From Pseudomonas cedrina subsp. cedrina (GTDB lineage Bacteria > Pseudomonadota > Gammaproteobacteria > Pseudomonadales > Pseudomonadaceae), in the NCBI RefSeq assembly GCF_001983175.1, contig NZ_MNPW01000005.1, positions 186,001 to 250,000 on the forward strand: DNA of 64,000 bases, read 5' to 3'. The notes under the pieces are model-generated. The model saw only the letters and a program-made list of their open reading frames with translations, had not been told where the DNA came from and did no database searches. Both the position numbers and the translations under genes were made by a program. Of this stretch, positions 1 through 8,386 are shown in pieces; the stretch's first letter is position 1; each line of letters starts with the position of its first letter.

Positions 1-1838
1 TCCGGTTTCCAGGTGATGAACAGGCTGGCATTGCGCTTGGCCACGTCGCTGACGCGTTTGCCTTCGAAACCGTTGTTGTCTTTCTCAACCTTGGCATCCT
101 GCAGGCCGACGCCGCCGCGTACATACCAGTTGCCAATGATCTTGCCGGTGGCGGTCAGCTCTATGCCGCGTGAGCGCTGCAGGCCGCTGAGCAGGGTGAT
201 GGTGCGGTCCAGCGGGTCGCTGGTGCGACGGTTGTAGAGTTCCAGTTCGTACACCGCCAGGGTGGTGCTCAGGCGGTCGTCGAACCAGTCGCTCTTGACC
301 CCGATTTCTTTCTGTTTGGTCAACTCGGGGCTCAGGTCGTTGACGCTGCCGGCAGCGTTCGGGGTGATGCCGATCAAGCCGCCGCCTGCCGGGGAGAAGG
401 TCTTGCTCCACGATGCATAAAACGAATGATGCTCCAGCGGCGTCCACACCAGGCCCAAGCGCGGGCTGGTGCTGTGGCTTTTGACGGCCTGGCGGGTGTC
501 GAGCAGGTTGTTCGTGGTGTCGACCTCGAAGCGGTCGTAACGCAGGCCGGCGAGCACTTGCCACTGATCATTCAGGCGCAATTGGTCCTGCACATAAAGC
601 GCACGGCTTTCGACTTCGGTGTGGTTATCGCTCGACACACTCATCCGCCCTGTGTGGCTCAGGTGGCGGTTGGGTTGGTTGAGGTCCAGGCTCGGCACGG
701 CCTGGCCGCCACGGTTGACCGCAGTGGCGGTGTACAGCTTCGGATCGCGGCGCTGGCTGCCCAGTTCAAGGCCAGTGAGCAGGCGGTGTTCCAGGCCGAA
801 GGTGCTGAAGCCACCTTCCAGCTCGACATTATTGAAGATATTGAGCGTGGTCAGGTCCTGCTGCCAGCGTTGACGCGTGACGCGGTTGGTCGCCGGGGTG
901 TAGCCGGTGAGGTAGGTGTTGTCGAAGTCGCTGTCCAGCTTGAACACGCCCAGGGTTTGGCGCAGTTGCCAGTTGTCGTTGAGCTCGTAGGCCAGCTTGG
1001 AGCGCAGCGACTGGGTTTTGTCGTCGATGTAATCGCGGCTGTCGCCGTAGGTGGTGCTGCGGCTCACGTCGGCCGGGCGGCCGTTGACGCCGGGAATGCC
1101 ACGGTCCGGCGTGCGGTTGTAGCGGCTGTATTCGTATTGCACCAGCCAGTTAAGGTCGGGCGTGAGCTGCCAGCTCATGGACGGTGCAAAGAGCTGGCGA
1201 TTGCCGCTGACGCCATCACGAAAGCTGTTGTTGTCCTGGTTGCCCAGGTTCAAGCGCAGGCTGATGTCATCGCTGGGGTCGGTGCTGAGGTCGGCATACA
1301 GGCTGCGCAAATCGTTGCTGCCGCCCTGGGCTTCGATGCTGGACTTGCGACCGGCGGCCGGCAGTTTGCTTACGCGGTTGACGATCCCTCCCTGGCCGCC
1401 TCGCCCGTAAAGTACGGCTGCCGGCCCTTTGAGCACTTCAATGCGCTCGATGTTATGCAGGTCGCGAATGTACTGGCTGTCATCGCGAATGCCGTCGAGG
1501 TAGAAGTCGTTGCTCGCGTCGAAACCACGGATGCGCAAGCTGTCGAAGCGCGTGTCGGCGCCGCTGCTTACGTTCGGAATGCCGCTTAACGCCTGGCCCA
1601 GGTCATTGGTGCCGTAGGCGCGCAGGCTTTCGGTCTTCACTGAGTCGATGGCCTGCGGCACATAACGCACGGGTGTAGCGGTGCGGGTGGCCGTGTTGGT
1701 TTCCTTGACGCGCGGGTCGTCTTCGTCAGCTTCGGCGCTGATCGACGTTTCGGGCAGCGTCGTAGCGCCATAGGCAAAACCGGCAGACAGCAGAACGCAA
1801 AGCCCAAGGTTGATGGGCGTCAGGCGAAAGGCAGGCAT
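1..1838 (-). CDS. TonB-dependent siderophore receptor (3' end outside window)
   Basis: Outer-membrane receptor for energised uptake of an iron-siderophore. The reading frame is open from an ATG at 1838 to the window edge (612 codons), so the last beta-strands are missing. A typical signal peptide (MPAFRLTPINLGLCVLLSAG...) is followed by a plug domain with the conserved run PQAIDSVKTESL, RFDSLRIRGFD, YLDGIRDDSQY and IERIEVLKGPAAVLYGRG, then repeated amphipathic beta-barrel segments. No extra N-terminal signalling domain is visible, so it is probably a simple receptor rather than a transducer. The plug resembles catecholate receptors of the Fiu type, but the ligand cannot be read from sequence. 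No strong Shine-Dalgarno precedes the ATG. It is divergent from the porin gene at 2249, with a weak Fur-like site between them. Confidence 0.9.
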   Translation of the reverse strand, partial: MPAFRLTPINLGLCVLLSAGFAYGATTLPETSISAEADEDDPRVKETNTATRTATPVRYVPQAIDSVKTESLRAYGTNDLGQALSGIPNVSSGADTRFDSLRIRGFDASNDFYLDGIRDDSQYIRDLHNIERIEVLKGPAAVLYGRGGQGGIVNRVSKLPAAGRKSSIEAQGGSNDLRSLYADLSTDPSDDISLRLNLGNQDNNSFRDGVSGNRQLFAPSMSWQLTPDLNWLVQYEYSRYNRTPDRGIPGVNGRPADVSRSTTYGDSRDYIDDKTQSLRSKLAYELNDNWQLRQTLGVFKLDSDFDNTYLTGYTPATNRVTRQRWQQDLTTLNIFNNVELEGGFSTFGLEHRLLTGLELGSQRRDPKLYTATAVNRGGQAVPSLDLNQPNRHLSHTGRMSVSSDNHTEVESRALYVQDQLRLNDQWQVLAGLRYDRFEVDTTNNLLDTRQAVKSHSTSPRLGLVWTPLEHHSFYASWSKTFSPAGGGLIGITPNAAGSVNDLSPELTKQKEIGVKSDWFDDRLSTTLAVYELELYNRRTSDPLDRTITLLSGLQRSRGIELTATGKIIGNWYVRGGVGLQDAKVEKDNNGFEGKRVSDVAKRNASLFITWKP

Positions 1839-1882
1839 GGATAAATGTGTCCGAATTGATAGGAGGGAAAATGCGCGCGAAT

Positions 1883-1901
1883 AGTAATGCTTTGCATTTG
1901 C
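1883..1901. promoter_or_regulatory. possible Fur box upstream of the TonB receptor
   Basis: A 19-bp imperfect palindrome (core AATGC-TTT-GCATT) lies about 45-65 bp upstream of the receptor start. By eye it matches 11 of 19 positions of the Fur consensus GATAATGATAATCATTATC. Iron repression of such receptors is expected, but the match is modest. Confidence 0.35.
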
Positions 1902-2049
1902 GTGCGTTATCTATTCCCAAACGTATCAATACATAAATATGTTACTGGATGTGTTTTTTGTACTTTTGCCTGCGGTTTATTGTCGCTTTCAGAACAGCCA
2001 TAAGCCGTTCCTTAGAATTATTTCGCCTAAATACAGACGATTCACGAAA

Positions 2050-2079
2050 TTGACACATAGTTCAACGCGCGACTAGGAT
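2050..2079 (+). promoter_or_regulatory. sigma-70 type promoter
   Basis: TTGACA at 2050-2055 and TAGGAT at 2074-2079 are separated by 18 nt, a near-consensus housekeeping promoter reading toward the porin gene. The predicted transcription start is near 2086, only about 80 nt before a strong terminator hairpin. Confidence 0.55.
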
Positions 2080-2085
2080 TGCCCC

Positions 2086-2166
2086 AACGCCTGTGGCTAA
2101 CCGCCATGACTCATCCAATAAAAAGAAGGCCCGCGGCCTGTTTAAGTCGTCCGCGGGCCTTCTTTT
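2086..2166 (+). ncRNA. candidate small RNA or oprD leader ending in a terminator
   Basis: From the predicted start near 2086 a transcript of about 80 nt would run into the hairpin at 2121-2166 and stop. No convincing peptide is encoded. It is either an independent small RNA or a leader in which some transcripts read through into the porin gene, whose ATG is 83 nt past the hairpin. The sequence shows only promoter and terminator, so the choice is inference. Confidence 0.4.
2121..2166 (+). terminator. strong Rho-independent terminator upstream of the porin gene
   Basis: A perfect 16-bp stem (AAAAGAAGGCCCGCGG at 2121-2136 and its complement at 2151-2166) with a 14-nt loop ends in a T-run. The A-tract makes it bidirectional. 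It sits between a good promoter and the porin start rather than behind a gene. Confidence 0.8.
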
Positions 2167-2248
2167 GTCCGGAACCAGTCGACACCAGAAACGACATGGA
2201 GCCTGGTGTCACAGCGCGTACTCAACCAGAAATAAGGAATACAAAAAA

Positions 2249-3550
2249 ATGTTGAAGCAACGGATGAGTCTGATCGCTCTGGGGATTTTGAGCGCATCGA
2301 CAGCCATGGCAAACGACCAGGATCAATCCAAGGGTTTTGTCGAAGACAGTCACCTGAACATCGCCGCACGCAACGCCTATATCAGCCGTGACTACAAGAA
2401 CGGCCAGCGAGACAAAGCCGAATGGGGCCAGGGCTTCATCGGCAAGCTGGAGTCCGGTTTCACCCAAGGCACCGTCGGTGTGGGTGTGGACGTGATCGGC
2501 CAGTACGCTATCCGTCTGGACGGTGGTAAAGGTCGCGCCGGCGCCGGCGGTATCGACTTCTTCAAGCAGGGCAACGGCACGCCCAACAACCCTGGCTCGG
2601 CGCCACACGACCTGGCCAAAGGCGGCGCAGCCGTGAAATTGCGCGTTTCCAACACGGTGCTCAAGTACGGTGATCAATTCCCGGCCGTGCCTGTGTTGCA
2701 GTACGACAACTCCCGTCTGTTGTCGGAAACCTACACCGGTACGTCGATCGTCTCCAAAGAGATTGCCGGCCTGCAACTGGACGCGGGTCACTTCACCAAA
2801 GAAGCGCGCAAGAGCATGGAAGGCACCGACAGCGGTGGCCTGAAAAGCATCGACTACATCGGCGGCAGCTACAAATTCACCGAGAGCCTGTCGGCAGCCT
2901 TGTACGCCTCCGACATGGAAGACGTGCTGAAGAAGCAATACGTCAACGTCAACTACGTGCTGGCCCTGCCCGAGAAGCAGTCGCTGACATTTGACTTCAA
3001 CGGCTACAAAACCAAGTTGGACAAGCGCTTCGCCCTGGAAAACCAGAAGGACGAAGACGCCCGTGACAACAAAATCTGGAGCCTGGGCGCCACGTGGGCC
3101 GTCGGCCCGCACAGCTTCACCGTCGCTCACCAGCGCAGCACCGGTGACACCGGCTACCTGTACGGCGGCTACCGCAACGCCGGCGGCATTGGCGACGGTG
3201 GCAACACCATCCTGCTGGCCAACTCCTACTGGTCCGACTTCAACGGCAAGGACGAGCGTTCGTGGCAGCTTGGCTACGGCATCGATTTCGCCACCTTCGG
3301 CGTACCGGGCCTGACCTACAACGTGGCCTACGTGCGCGGTACCAACATCGACGACGGTACCAACCGTGGCGATGGCACCGAGCGTGAAATCTGGAACCAG
3401 TTCAAGTACGTGGTCCAGAGCGGCCCGGCCAAAGACCTGAGCCTGCGTGCCCGTGCCTCGTGGCTGCGCGTTTCCAGCAATGCTGACCAGTACAACGTCG
3501 GCGGTAATGAAATCCGTCTGTTCGCTGACTACCCGATCAATGTTTTCTGA
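2249..3550 (+). CDS. OprD-family outer-membrane porin (OprE/OprQ-like)
   Basis: Substrate-selective 18-stranded porin of the Pseudomonas OprD family, 433 aa. These channels take up amino acids, carboxylates or other small nutrients; the substrate cannot be told here. The chosen ATG at 2249 has AAGGA at 2233-2237 and starts a clean signal peptide (MLKQRMSLIALGILSASTAMA). The mature N-terminus (QSKGFVEDSHLNIAARNAY) and the following YKNGQRDKAEWGQGFIGKLESG are family hallmarks, and the protein ends in a porin-like strand, RLFADYPINVF, with terminal Phe. The open frame extends upstream to 2093, but that part runs through the terminator hairpin and is not coding. It is followed by its own terminator and then by the group II intron. 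Confidence 0.9.
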   Translation: MLKQRMSLIALGILSASTAMANDQDQSKGFVEDSHLNIAARNAYISRDYKNGQRDKAEWGQGFIGKLESGFTQGTVGVGVDVIGQYAIRLDGGKGRAGAGGIDFFKQGNGTPNNPGSAPHDLAKGGAAVKLRVSNTVLKYGDQFPAVPVLQYDNSRLLSETYTGTSIVSKEIAGLQLDAGHFTKEARKSMEGTDSGGLKSIDYIGGSYKFTESLSAALYASDMEDVLKKQYVNVNYVLALPEKQSLTFDFNGYKTKLDKRFALENQKDEDARDNKIWSLGATWAVGPHSFTVAHQRSTGDTGYLYGGYRNAGGIGDGGNTILLANSYWSDFNGKDERSWQLGYGIDFATFGVPGLTYNVAYVRGTNIDDGTNRGDGTEREIWNQFKYVVQSGPAKDLSLRARASWLRVSSNADQYNVGGNEIRLFADYPINVF

Positions 3551-3582
3551 TTGATTGCAGGTCGCGCCTGATGCCAGGCGAT

Positions 3583-3612
3583 AAAAAACCCCGACTGGTT
3601 CGGGGTTTTTTT
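3583..3612 (+). terminator. porin gene terminator
   Basis: Stem AAAAAACCCCGA / TCGGGGTTTTTT with a 5-nt loop and T-run, 32 nt after the porin stop. The group II intron begins about 5 nt downstream. Confidence 0.85.
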
Positions 3613-3617
3613 ATGTG

Positions 3618-4296
3618 GTGCGCCAGGCATGGCGCGTAGCGCCGTGACTGGCGCTGTTTCGCTCACTGTGGTGGTGAGCCAAACGACTTGGAGGTGAAAG
3701 TCCTCTACACACCCGGCAAGGGGAAGTGTTAGCCAGAGGCAAGGGTGTCGCGGGTGACTGCGAATCTGAAGGAAGCCCGAGGCAAAATGCTGGCCTGACG
3801 AACAGGAAGCGGATGAGGCGGCACAGCGGGGTAAGACGGCCACAATCGTCAAAGCCCGATACTTGCACGGAACGCTGTGACGTAGATCCGACAGGCATAA
3901 GCAGGAAGGTCGCGCGAATTACCCTGGGAGATCTGTTTAGCCTGCCATGTGCTACCGGCGTCGCGAGATGACGGGATGGGCGAACAGAAGTCAGCCGAGG
4001 CCGTAGTAGTTGCTCGAACCGGAGTAATGAAGGGCTGAACCTGCCATGAGTGGACAGTCGGGTGTGATCTCTGTTGGAGCGTAAAGCAGAAACTCCGCGT
4101 AGCGGGGGTCGAGACCATCAGGAGGTAGGAGCCGGAAGCTCCGAGGGCCGGTCTGGGCGCTTAGATACCGCAGGCGACACATCAACGGAACCAAACTCGC
4201 TGACGTTATTTGTCAGTAGGCAGGAACCGCCGTATACGGAACCGTACGTACGGTGGTGTGAGAGGACGGCGGCTGTGAGGCCGCCTCCTACTCGAT
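3618..4296 (+). mobile_element. group II intron lacking its maturase ORF
   Basis: About 679 nt with the signatures of a bacterial group II intron RNA and no coding capacity. The 5' end is GTGCG, matching the GUGYG consensus. The domain I region carries recognisable conserved segments (CACCCGGCAAGGGGAAGTG, then GCCAGAGGCAAGGGTGTC). Near the 3' end a domain V-type hairpin of about 34 nt (ACCGCCGTATACG - GAAC - CGTACGTACGGTGGT, about 4226-4257) is followed by a domain VI-type helix (GGCGGC / GCCGCC) ending CTACTCGAT. Where the reverse transcriptase/maturase gene normally sits in domain IV there is only a short hairpin (CTGAC...GTCAG, about 4199-4216). It could move or splice only with a protein supplied in trans. 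Boundaries are from consensus ends and good to a few nt. Confidence 0.8.
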
Positions 4297-4759
4297 CGCC
4301 GGGCACGCCGAAAGCGGTTATGCGCAGCTCGGGCCATACCTTTCAAGGCAAAGAGGAAAAAACGGTGTTCAGGATATTGGGCACTGACAGGGATAATGCC
4401 GGAGGCGCAAATTAGGCCTCCTCCAAACCCAATCTGTTGAATGTGCTCAGCACCGGCTCTGGTGGGGGATATCGAACGATGGGGAGCATTGCCCTATTTT
4501 GAGACGGCTGCGATGGGAGACGTGGCGATAGCGCGATGGAGGCGGCGCGATTTTGGTGTGATTGTGCAGAGCGCGAGTAAAACGGGGTCAGACTCTGAGG
4601 GGGCCCAAGGCCATCATCCGAGGCGCCAGCGCACATATCGCAAGGATCACGCGATGAGCGGTGGGAAGTTCAGTTTCAATTTTGCCAAGCGGAGGAGCGC
4701 CAGGTGCAGTCGATTTTTTCAGCCGATTCTCGGGAAAGACGCGTTCTTATACGCACGCC
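4297..4759. other. gene-free accessory stretch
   Basis: No credible gene between the intron and the stop of the ATPase gene. Short open frames here lack ribosome-binding sites and any recognisable sequence. A fragment around 4578-4600 (ACGGGGTCAGACTCTGAGG) resembles debris often seen at the edges of transposable elements, but no transposase or inverted ends can be defined. Confidence 0.5.
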
Positions 4760-5917
4760 CTAACTTCCCTCAATCAACGCTCGCTCCTCCAGCCAAATTT
4801 CCTGAACAAACTGATCCGTAATCGCATAAATCCCATGCCCGCGCCGCATGATGATGTTTTCCGCAACCAGCGCAATCACCACCGGTTGGATCTCTTCAAC
4901 CCGCACCTCGCGACCTACCGTCTTCGAATATTCTGCTGCTGCGTCGGTAGAGAAAATTCCCTGGGCATCTCCTTCTGCAGACGCAATCTTGTTGAAAATC
5001 GCCTGAGCCAGACTGCCCAGCTGTTCGACTTTTTCCAGCTCAATACTTGCCGCTGCCGAACGTAAAGTACTCGCAATCACAGGCAGGAAAAGATCCGGAT
5101 TACCGTTCTGCTGCAAGAGCTGGCGCAGGGCTTTGAGCATTTCCTCTGGTCGATTCCCCAAGGTGTTGAACGCTTCGGTGGCGGCTTGAAGAGAGGGGAG
5201 CTTTTCTTTCTTAACCGTCATCGCCACAAGGTTGAGCAGGAACTCAACGTAATCATCCTTTAGCAGTGGATACGCAGCTGATGTCGCGCCGGAAAACGCC
5301 TGGTTACGTTTGGCCGTCAGCTCGCTCACTTGTGCTCTGTGGGAACCGGTGCCGATAAATAGAAAGTAGCCCGGAGTATTGGGACGCGGATTGATTGCGT
5401 CACGGGCAGCCTTGAGGGCCAGGAGCAACTGATTGCCATCATCCGAGGAAATAGCGTGTTGCACTTCATCGATGATCAGCACGAGAGCGGTCTTCGCTTG
5501 ATCGACGACTTCTGTGAGTGCCTGCGCGAGCGTTGGGCGGTCAGTGTTGCCGATGCTGTCGAATTCGAAGCCGAATTTGAATCCGGCTGCGCCGACGTCA
5601 ATATTGCTGACGCGCTTGAGTGTTTTCAGGACGGACGAGCCCGGTGTTTGCAGCTCTTTTAGGGATTTGTAGATGGCGTTGTGTATGAGCGTCGCGGGGT
5701 TGGCCAGCGTGTCGCTCCAGAGGTCGACGTAGATCACCAGCGCGCCTGCTGCTTCCAGGGCAGGGATGAGATCGTTTCTCAGAAATGTCGTTTTGCCTGT
5801 GCGACGCAGGCCAGACAGAAACAGGCCGGAGCGCAAGCCCTCATCGAGTACGCCCGGGTTGAGAAGCTGATTGGCCATCGATTCAGCCAGTTCAGGACGC
5901 TGAAATATGCTGCTCAT
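4760..5917 (-). CDS. orphan P-loop ATPase (AAA/STAND-like)
   Basis: 385 aa soluble ATPase of unknown role. Walker A is GLRRTGKT (residues 36-43) and Walker B is ALVLIIDEVQHA (D150-E151). A possible sensor follows in YFLFIGTGSHRAQV. The C-terminal part (about 260-385) is helical and ends in a probable winged-helix segment (IIMRRGHGIYAITDQFVQEIWLEE). This layout resembles small AAA_16/ATPase_2-type proteins. The ATG at 5917 has AAGGGAT in front. No partner gene adjoins; neighbours are the intron-bearing stretch and tRNA-Thr. A defence or mobile-element role is possible but nothing in the window shows it. Confidence 0.7.
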   Translation of the reverse strand: MSSIFQRPELAESMANQLLNPGVLDEGLRSGLFLSGLRRTGKTTFLRNDLIPALEAAGALVIYVDLWSDTLANPATLIHNAIYKSLKELQTPGSSVLKTLKRVSNIDVGAAGFKFGFEFDSIGNTDRPTLAQALTEVVDQAKTALVLIIDEVQHAISSDDGNQLLLALKAARDAINPRPNTPGYFLFIGTGSHRAQVSELTAKRNQAFSGATSAAYPLLKDDYVEFLLNLVAMTVKKEKLPSLQAATEAFNTLGNRPEEMLKALRQLLQQNGNPDLFLPVIASTLRSAAASIELEKVEQLGSLAQAIFNKIASAEGDAQGIFSTDAAAEYSKTVGREVRVEEIQPVVIALVAENIIMRRGHGIYAITDQFVQEIWLEERALIEGS

Positions 5918-6078
5918 GCAATTATCCCTTTTTATGGATAGACCATAATTATTGCTGGTACATAATTGAGCATAAAGGTCGGAACGTGAAAGCCGGGCGC
6001 AGAGAAGGTGTTTTCAGGGGAAGGAAGGCGAGGGGGGATAGGATTCTGGGTAGAGGGAAGGATGAATACCCCAGAAAC

Positions 6079-6112
6079 AACAAAGCCCTCACATTTCTGT
6101 GAGGGCCTTGTT
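6079..6112 (-). terminator. terminator of tRNA-Thr
   Basis: 15-bp A/T-flanked stem (AACAAAGCCCTCACA / TGTGAGGGCCTTGTT, one G-T pair) with a 4-nt loop, 6 nt beyond the tRNA 3' end. Confidence 0.75.
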
Positions 6113-6117
6113 TTGTA

Positions 6118-6193
<76 letters not shown>

Positions 6194-6380
6194 GTGTTAG
6201 GGCGACGATTATAGCGATTGGCAAGCTTCTGTAAACCCCTGAATTCTGACTATTTTTGCAGAACCCAGGCTTTTTTCACCCGCGCCCCTTTTTCCGACAG
6301 GCAGGGGTAGGATTCATCCCTTGACGCTGAACGTCTATCTGGCGCAATCACAGCCTTTATCCCTACCAAAGGAAGCCCAC

Positions 6381-6788
6381 ATGAAGCGGACTCTCTCCCT
6401 GTCTCTCATTTTCCTCACTGCCGCCCTCAGCGCGTGCTCCACCAGCAAGACGACCCACGACCCGGCCTTGGTAGGGACCTGGAAAGGCCTGCGCGCCGAG
6501 ACGGGCAAATGCCAGTTTTTGTCGTGGACCAACCATCTCAAGCCTGACGGTCGCTTTGTCATTACCTTTTACCGCAATGCGCAGCAGACCCAGGTGATTC
6601 AGACCGAGCAGGGTTCGTGGTTGGCGGCCGATGGCAGGAATGAGTTGCGTACAGATGGGGTGCGTATGCCGGATGTGTACACCTATAAGCTGCTGGACGC
6701 AGACACGGTGCATTACGTGAGCGTGGCGTCGGACCCTACCAGTGATTGCCAGGGTGATTATGAGTTTACCGAGCGGCGTATCCGCTGA
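6381..6788 (+). CDS. small lipoprotein of unknown function
   Basis: 135 aa. The ATG at 6381 follows AAAGGA. A signal peptide with lipobox LSAC (C20) predicts a lipid-anchored envelope protein. The mature part starts with a lipocalin-like GTWKG and continues as a compact beta-rich domain (FLSWTNHLKPDGRFVITFYR, GSWLAADGRNELRTDGVRM, YKLLDADTVHYVS) with two further cysteines that could form a disulfide. I do not recognise a named family. It stands alone, upstream of the wss region and on the same strand, separated from it by about 560 nt. Confidence 0.75.
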   Translation: MKRTLSLSLIFLTAALSACSTSKTTHDPALVGTWKGLRAETGKCQFLSWTNHLKPDGRFVITFYRNAQQTQVIQTEQGSWLAADGRNELRTDGVRMPDVYTYKLLDADTVHYVSVASDPTSDCQGDYEFTERRIR

Positions 6789-7351
6789 TCAGCAACTACC
6801 TGCCGATCGACCGGGTGATCAGGTGCCCGGTTGACGCAACGCTCAGCTTCCCCTGCACACTTCTCATCCGCGACGTGGTTCTACGCAGCGACCCACGGAC
6901 GGGGCCTTTGCTGGCAATTTTTTGGTTCGACCGCTCAGCCGGTTTTTCCTTGCGTCCGGCAAGGGGCTGAGTATTCTGTTGCGCGATATAAATGAGCGGT
7001 TTAATTGCGGATTGGTATAGGCAAATTTTTAAGACATCCAACGACAAACATTCTTTTGTTCACAAGTGTGTCAGTCTCGTGTCGTACTTGTCTGTTCGAA
7101 CAGCTAAGTCTGCCAGATAACAACGCAAGCTTATGTTCTTAAAACGAATGTGATTTCCCTCAAAAAATAGTCATAAAAATGGCGCCAGACCGTTCGTCGG
7201 ATAACAATGAACTAAAAGCATCAAAATACTGACACCATCACTTTGATATCACAGAATGCGCCCACACCACATAACTAGAAAAATAAAAGGTCAGCCTGTT
7301 GCTGGCCTTTTTATCGCCTTTAAAGCGCAGACCAAGTGGGAGGGGCAGTGA
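6789..7351. other. wss upstream region
   Basis: About 560 nt without a credible gene between the lipoprotein and wssA. GC-rich at first, then distinctly AT-rich from about 7000 to 7290, as expected for a controlled promoter region. It ends in a terminator-like hairpin 38 nt before the wssA start. In P. fluorescens the wss operon is controlled through c-di-GMP and regulators such as FleQ and AmrZ; I could not place individual binding sites. Confidence 0.5.
7285..7313 (+). terminator. terminator/attenuator-like hairpin before wssA
   Basis: 11-bp stem AAAAGGTCAGC / GCTGGCCTTTT (one G-T pair), 5-nt loop, followed by T-rich sequence; ends 38 nt before the wssA GTG. No gene ends near it, so it may attenuate wss transcription. 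Confidence 0.55.
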
Positions 7352-8386
7352 GTGAGTCGTGCAGATGACATTTCAAAACTATTCAACAAGCTGGGTGCCA
7401 ACCCAAGTGGCTACCGCGAGATCAATTTTGTCCATGAGTACATCGAGGACGATGTAGACGTCCTGGAAAGCCCGGTGGTCATTGAAGCGCTGCCTATGCT
7501 TGAAGCCCCGTCGGCACCTTTGCTGCGCCTGTTGGAAGAGTTGAACCAAGGCGAAGTCGAGCATCTGCAACCGCCTGAAATGGTAGAGGGGCGGGAGGGC
7601 GAAGTGTATTCGGAGCAGTCCACCCCCCACGTCGTAGTGGTGGTCTCGGTCAAGGGCGGCGTTGGCCGCAGCACCCTTACCGCCGCGATTGCCAGTGGCT
7701 TGCAGCGCCAGGGGCGCCCGGCGCTTGCTCTGGACTTGGACCCGCAAAACGCGCTGCGCCATCACTTGTGCCTGGGCCTCGATATTCCTGGCATTGGCGC
7801 CACCAGCCTGCTCAACGGAAGCTGGGAAGGCCTGCCGGAACGTGGTTTTGCCGGTTGCCGCCTGGTGGCGTTCGGCGATACCGACCACGAGCAGCAGAAG
7901 AGTCTGAATCGCTGGCTCGGGCAAGATACCGAATGGCTGGGCAAACGATTGGCCAGTCTCAAATTGAACGGCCAGGACACCGTGATCATTGACGTCCCGC
8001 CCGGCAATACCGCGTACCTCAGCCAAGCAATGTCGGTCGCCGACACCGTGTTGGTCGTGGTACAGCCGGATGTGGCGTCGTTTGGCGCCCTGGCCCAGAT
8101 GGACAACATGCTTGCGCCGTACCTTCAGCGCGAAAAACCGCCACAACGCTTCTACGTGATTAATCAGTTGGACGCTGCTCACCGTTTCAGTCTGGACATG
8201 GCCGAGGTATTCAAAACGCGCCTGGGTCATGCCCTGCTGGGGTTGGTACACCGCGATCCTGCGTTCAGCGAGGCCCAGGCCTACGGGCATGACCCCCTCG
8301 ACCCAACCGTCAACAGTATCGGCAGCCAGGACGTCCACGCCCTGTGCCGTACCTTGCTCGAACGAATCGACTCGGACCTTCCATGA
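7352..8386 (+). CDS. wssA: WssA, MinD/ParA-like cellulose biosynthesis protein (BcsQ type)
   Basis: 344 aa. First gene of the wss operon; its family is thought to position or polarise the synthase. GTG start at 7352 preceded by GGGAGGGG. Residues about 5-24 (DDISKLFNKLGANPSGYREI) look like the BcsR motif normally found in a separate small protein. From about residue 93 comes a MinD/ParA ATPase domain: deviant Walker A VKGGVGRST (K101-T108), LDLDPQNAL, FGDTD and VIIDVPPGNT. The signature lysine K101 is present but the P-loop lysine is Arg (R106), as bacterial BcsQ proteins also deviate, so ATP hydrolysis is uncertain. Stop overlaps the wssB ATG (ATGA). It is a paralogue of WssJ at the far end. 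Confidence 0.92.
   Translation: MSRADDISKLFNKLGANPSGYREINFVHEYIEDDVDVLESPVVIEALPMLEAPSAPLLRLLEELNQGEVEHLQPPEMVEGREGEVYSEQSTPHVVVVVSVKGGVGRSTLTAAIASGLQRQGRPALALDLDPQNALRHHLCLGLDIPGIGATSLLNGSWEGLPERGFAGCRLVAFGDTDHEQQKSLNRWLGQDTEWLGKRLASLKLNGQDTVIIDVPPGNTAYLSQAMSVADTVLVVVQPDVASFGALAQMDNMLAPYLQREKPPQRFYVINQLDAAHRFSLDMAEVFKTRLGHALLGLVHRDPAFSEAQAYGHDPLDPTVNSIGSQDVHALCRTLLERIDSDLP

Noticed and set aside
426-1589. Long open frame on the plus strand opposite the TonB receptor
   Set aside because: Low-complexity Ala/Val-rich translation typical of the antisense of a GC-rich gene; the minus strand has clear receptor motifs.
4574-4620. Possible transposable element end (GGGGTCAGACTCTG)
   Set aside because: Single copy here, no inverted partner and no transposase; only noted as debris.
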